From positions 2,143,501 through 2,207,500 of the forward strand of contig NC_044591.1 of assembly GCF_901933205.1 (NCBI RefSeq): a DNA stretch of 64,000 bases. Reading direction: 5' to 3'. Made by a program: the position numbers and the translations under genes. The DNA is from Camarhynchus parvulus. Taxonomy: Eukaryota > Chordata > Aves > Passeriformes > Thraupidae. Below the pieces are notes generated by a model, which was not told where the DNA came from, made no database searches, and saw nothing but the letters and a program-made list of their open reading frames with translations. Positions 60,276 through 64,000 of the stretch are shown here, in pieces (positions within the stretch are counted from its first letter, which is position 1; every line of letters starts with the position of its first letter).

Positions 60276-62925
60276 GCCGTGGAAAGGAGAGTCCATGGGG
60301 ATGCTCAAGTTTGAAGGCAGCAAACACAGACACCCCAACCAAAACAAGGGCACAGCCAGGAAGGATGAGCAGCCGTGGCAGCTCCAGGGACCTGCAGTAC
60401 CCGGGAGATGCCCAGAGACAGACCCACCTGAGACCCCTGGCTGGCAGCACCCCACTGCCCCAGGCAGCTGCCCACCCCGCCCCACCCAGGAGCGAGGGCT
60501 GTGAGGTGGTGGGGTCAGGACAGCAATTCTGGAGTTGTTTCCTGATCACATCAGCCCCAGAACAACCATTTGCTCTCCAGCAGCAATGTGGTGTGGTCAG
60601 CAGAGCCCTACAGACCTGTGGGGCAAGGACAGCCCAGGACCAAGAGCTGCCCTCTCTCCCCTTCCAACACCTGGTGCCAGGCACCAAGCAGGGACAGGGC
60701 ACTCCCACATGGGGAATGGTTTTGTGAAAAGGAATTCAGGGGTCTGGGTTCAGCCCCATCTCCAGCACAAAACTGGGGCAGCTGAGGCTCTGGGAGAGCT
60801 CTGGGATGAAGTCCCAGTGCCTCAAGGACTTGCTGCCAAGTGATATGGACACATCCAGCTGCTCAGCAAACCCTTCCTGGACCAGAAGGATCCTAAAGCA
60901 CCAAGTGCTGCCTGCAGGGAGGCCACAGTGGCTCTACAAGCACTGCTGCAGAATCCATCCCGGTCCCCCAGGAATGATCACCAAATCCTGGGACGAGAAA
61001 CAGCCCAACAGCTCTGTGAAAGCCACAGCAGACACCCAGACAACTCAGCCAACATACCAGCAGCTAAAACCAGAGAGATGACCAGGGCATTAGCCAGGAT
61101 ACAGGACAGCAGAATGAGCATCAGAGAGGGCAGATCCAGTGCTGAGAGCTCTGCAGGCCAAAATCCAGGTGGTTCACACCCTGCAGGCTGCACTGGAACC
61201 TCCCTGCTCTGCATCTCCAGTGCTTTGTGGAGGTGCAGCAATGGACCCCCCACCCTGAACAAGCTCTGAGGATAAGGCAGCAGAGGTATCAGATGTAGCC
61301 ATGAACCTGTGACTCCTCTCCATGGCTGGGGCCACCCACAACAGCACAGACACAGGATAGCAAGGACAGGCCATCAGGAGGGTCCTGTGGGCAGGAGCCG
61401 AGGTGGGGAAGGACAGACCAGGGCCACTGTCTGTCCCTCCTTCATGCCTCAGTGCAGAAGGTCCCTCTTTCACTGCCTTTTCTCACTGTGGGTAAAAGCT
61501 ACACCTGTGCCAGGAGGAGACTGCTCTTCTGCAGAGGCTGCCAGTGGAACTGAGGCACAGAGCCCCTGGCAGTGCCTGCTTGGAACAGGCTGTGGATCAG
61601 TGAGCCTGGAGCACCCTGTGCCCGTGGCACCACCAGCACCACTGGGCACAGCCAGCACAGGACACTGAAATAGCACCACAGGAGCCAACACTGCCTGTGC
61701 CCAGAGACACATCCAGCACCTGCAGCTCCTGCTGTGATGTGTCCTTGAGCCAGGCTGTGTCTGCAACCTGTCCCTGGCACCCCAAACCTCCAGTACTCTC
61801 TGCATGGATGCATCTTGGGGACCCTGGAAGGATCCTCCAGTTGCATCACTGCTCCCTCCACACTCTGCCAAGACAGAGCATCCCTGCATCTTCTGAGGAT
61901 GCAAAGGATTCCCAGACAACCTCTAACAGCTTTACAGAATTTAGTGTTTGCTGCCTGAGCCTCATAAAAATACCACACTTCCAAAATTCAGTTTACAGGG
62001 TGACCGAGGCATTACCTGGCATCAGCCTTGACATGGGAAATCAGGTGAAAAGTGCTGTGCAGTGAATGACCCATCCCCCAAATTCCCTACTCAGCATGAA
62101 ACAGCCTTTATAAATCAATGTCTGCAGGAGGAAAACACGTGAGGGAGCAGCAAGTTTATCCTCCCCTTGCTGCTGCACTCCCAGTGGTCCCTGAACCCCA
62201 CAAGTGTGATGGAAGGGATCTCTCCAGGGCTGATGCCCCATCCACTGCTCAGGGGCAGACTGAGACCTGTGGGATGTGCTTGAGTACCCAGGGATGCACC
62301 CAAATCTCAGGGAGCAATAAAAGCAATCTCAGGGAGCAATAAAACTGCTCTCCTCCCATCTCCTAGCACCACACCCAGTCCTCTGGCACCTCAGCACCCC
62401 CATCCTCTCCCCTGCTCCTAGGACATGGAGCCCCTGGGAGCATCCCACAGGTCCTGCTGCTGCTGAGCCAGCCCTGGTGGCCAAGCCATGGGAACCCCCA
62501 GCACCCTGCACTGCTGTCAGTGATGCTGGAGCACAGGGATGCACAGGGAATTTGTGGCAGGAATAATGTGCAGCCTGGGCTGAGTGGCCGCACTGATGTA
62601 CTCAAGACCAGGCAGAGCAGGAGGCTGCACTCAGCTCCCTGTGTGGGCATCACCGGCACCACAGCGCATCCCAAAAACTTTGATGAGCCACCAGTGCCAA
62701 GGAGAACCCAGAAGCCGCAGCGTCACCACAGCCCAGATGTGACCCTCTGGTCACCTGTGCCCAGGGCAGGGTGCTGACAGGGTGAGCACAGCCTGGGGCT
62801 GCCAGTGCTGCCAGGCCTACAGGAGGTGCCTCTTGCCATAATACAGCCCCAGATGCACAGGGCAAGGCTCCCCAAAGCCCATGTGTTTGGTGAGCAGAGA
62901 AGGGGGCACCAGCCAGTCCCAGGCC
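60276..62925. other. EPHB2: Intron 1 sequence with a 22-bp duplication
   Basis: ATCTCAGGGAGCAATAAAA is present twice in tandem at 62304-62344. Otherwise no gene, mobile element or RNA was recognised. Confidence 0.5.
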
Positions 62926-63182
62926 TGCCAGAAGCATTGATTTAATTAGATATTGAGAAGGAATTCTTCCCTGTGAGGGTGGGGAGGCCCTGGCACAGGG
63001 TGCCCAGAGAAGCTGTGGCTGCCCCTGGATCCCTCGCTGTGCCCCAAGGCCACTGGAGGACAGGAGTGAACAGGGCTTGGAGCACCCTGGGACAGTGGAA
63101 GGTGTCCCTACCCATGGCACGGGGTGGGACTGGATGAGCTTTAAGGTCCCTTCCAATCCAAACCATTCTGGGACTCTTTGTC
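62926..63182 (+). mobile_element. CR1 LINE 3' fragment
   Basis: TTAGATATTGAGAAGGAATT, CCCTGGCACAGGGTGCCCAG, GAGAAGCTGTGGCTGCCCCT, TGGGACAGTGGAAGGTGTCC and the end CCAATCCAAACCATTCTGGG form a clear plus-strand CR1 end. Confidence 0.92.
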
Positions 63183-63464
63183 TGCACCCCATGACACTGC
63201 AGCAGCCTGGGCAGTGGAAAACATGTCCATGGGTGAAAAACACCTCCTTGATCCATGAGCAGCACCCCCCCCTCCTGCAGGGGATGCAGCACTCCTCCCT
63301 GCCTCCTGATTTATCCTGCCTGGAGAACAGAGGCGCCAGGGCCAGTGGGATGCTCTGGGCTGCTGGCCCCCTCCATCCTCTCACATTGCCCAGGATTTAT
63401 AGATGGAGAAAAATCCCCTGGCTGAGCCTTTGTTTACTTTGCTCAGAGAAAATAATTAACTCTT
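63183..63464. other. EPHB2: Intron 1 sequence, unrecognised
   Basis: Single-copy-looking sequence between two CR1 ends. Confidence 0.5.
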
Positions 63465-63565
63465 AATATAGTTCTGGTGTCCCTTCCCATGGCAAGGGAG
63501 TGGAATGAGATGAGCTTTAATATTCCATCCAGTACAAATCATTCTGGGATTCTCTGATTCAAGGA
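63465..63565 (+). mobile_element. CR1 3' terminal fragment
   Basis: GGTGTCCCTTCCCATGGCAA, GAATGAGATGAGCTTTAATA, ACAAATCATTCTGGGATTCT: the last ~95 bp of a plus-strand CR1. Confidence 0.82.
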
Positions 63566-64000
63566 ACTTGGTGAAGCCTTTAAGCTGTCCCACTCCCAGC
63601 AGAGCACACATTATAACACTCCCTGTATCACAACATGGCAGTGCCAAGCTGAGCTCCACACTGTCCCCATGCCATGAAGTCCCCAGACTGGGGCTGATCC
63701 CAGGGATGGTGGGCAGGGAGCAAAGCCCTGCACCCTGAGCCTGGGAAAGAAGCCTTGGAGTGATGGGAGAGGTGGGGGCTGGGGGAGCATCCCTGCAGGA
63801 GTCAGCTGGGATGGCTCTGCAGAGCCAGCTGGCCTCCAGCACAGCAGCTGGGAGGGTGTCAAACAAGACCATCAGACCTCTGGTGCCTTCCATCCCTGGT
63901 AACTTTTTGCCTGCAGATATAATGGGTTTGCTCAAGGTCACTCTTGTGACAAAGTTCCCAAAGCAAAATGTTGCACTACAGAAACACAGGTGACAGGAGG
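63566..64000. other. EPHB2: Intron 1 sequence at window end, unrecognised
   Basis: No exon, repeat or mobile element was recognised up to the end of the window. Confidence 0.5.

Larger units (their letters stand above)
47717..64000 (-). other. EPHB2: EPHB2 intron 1 (3' part, continues beyond window)
   Basis: Everything above exon 2 is intron 1. I looked on the minus strand for a signal peptide exon (a start codon, a hydrophobic run and a GT donor leaving one base of Glu) and saw no convincing one. Confidence 0.85.

Noticed and set aside
47717..64000. EPHB2 exon 1 within the window
   Set aside because: No minus-strand start with a signal-peptide-like hydrophobic run ending at a donor in the needed phase was found.

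Overview
The window looks like avian (probably songbird) nuclear DNA. It holds one recognisable gene and mostly intron sequence. The evidence for a bird is the many CR1 LINE 3' ends, compact LTRs, GC-rich minisatellites, and coding exons that match the bird/mammal Eph receptor EPHB2 almost residue for residue. Songbird rather than another bird is an inference from the style of the CR1 and LTR repeats.

The gene lies on the minus strand and is only partly present. Exon 2 is at 47652-47716, exon 3 at 42766-43450, exon 4 at 1902-2057 and exon 5 at 804-1139. Exon 1 (signal peptide) would lie beyond 64000. Exon 6 onward (second fibronectin domain, membrane span, kinase, SAM) would lie before position 1. 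All eight splice boundaries have GT/AG, the joins keep one reading frame, and no exon has a stop, so the visible part is an intact extracellular segment: ephrin-binding domain, cysteine-rich region and first fibronectin type III domain.

Layout: 1-803 is the start of intron 5. Introns 5 and 4 each carry a related LTR copy, so exon 5 sits between two direct repeats. Intron 3 (2058-42765) is about 40.7 kb and carries about 20 CR1 pieces, a second kind of LTR, at least two older CR1-like LINE relics (27.2 and 37.4 kb), several minisatellites, a roughly 480-bp ATCC microsatellite, homeodomain-motif-rich blocks that look like conserved non-coding elements, and a CpG-rich block at 40.4-41.3 kb. Intron 2 (43451-47651) has two CR1 pieces and one enhancer-like block. 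Intron 1 (47717-64000 and beyond) has CR1 pieces including one with a decayed reverse transcriptase segment, AT-rich enhancer-like blocks and a second large ATCC array.

I found no second protein gene, no tRNA or rRNA, and no CRISPR or bacterial-type system. The most interesting points are structural: the LTR pair around an in-frame exon, a sense-oriented LTR with its own promoter and poly(A) motifs in intron 3, a minisatellite that seems to have been born inside a CR1 element, a graded minisatellite region of about 3 kb, and the CpG-rich intronic block. Repeat boundaries and identities were judged by eye.
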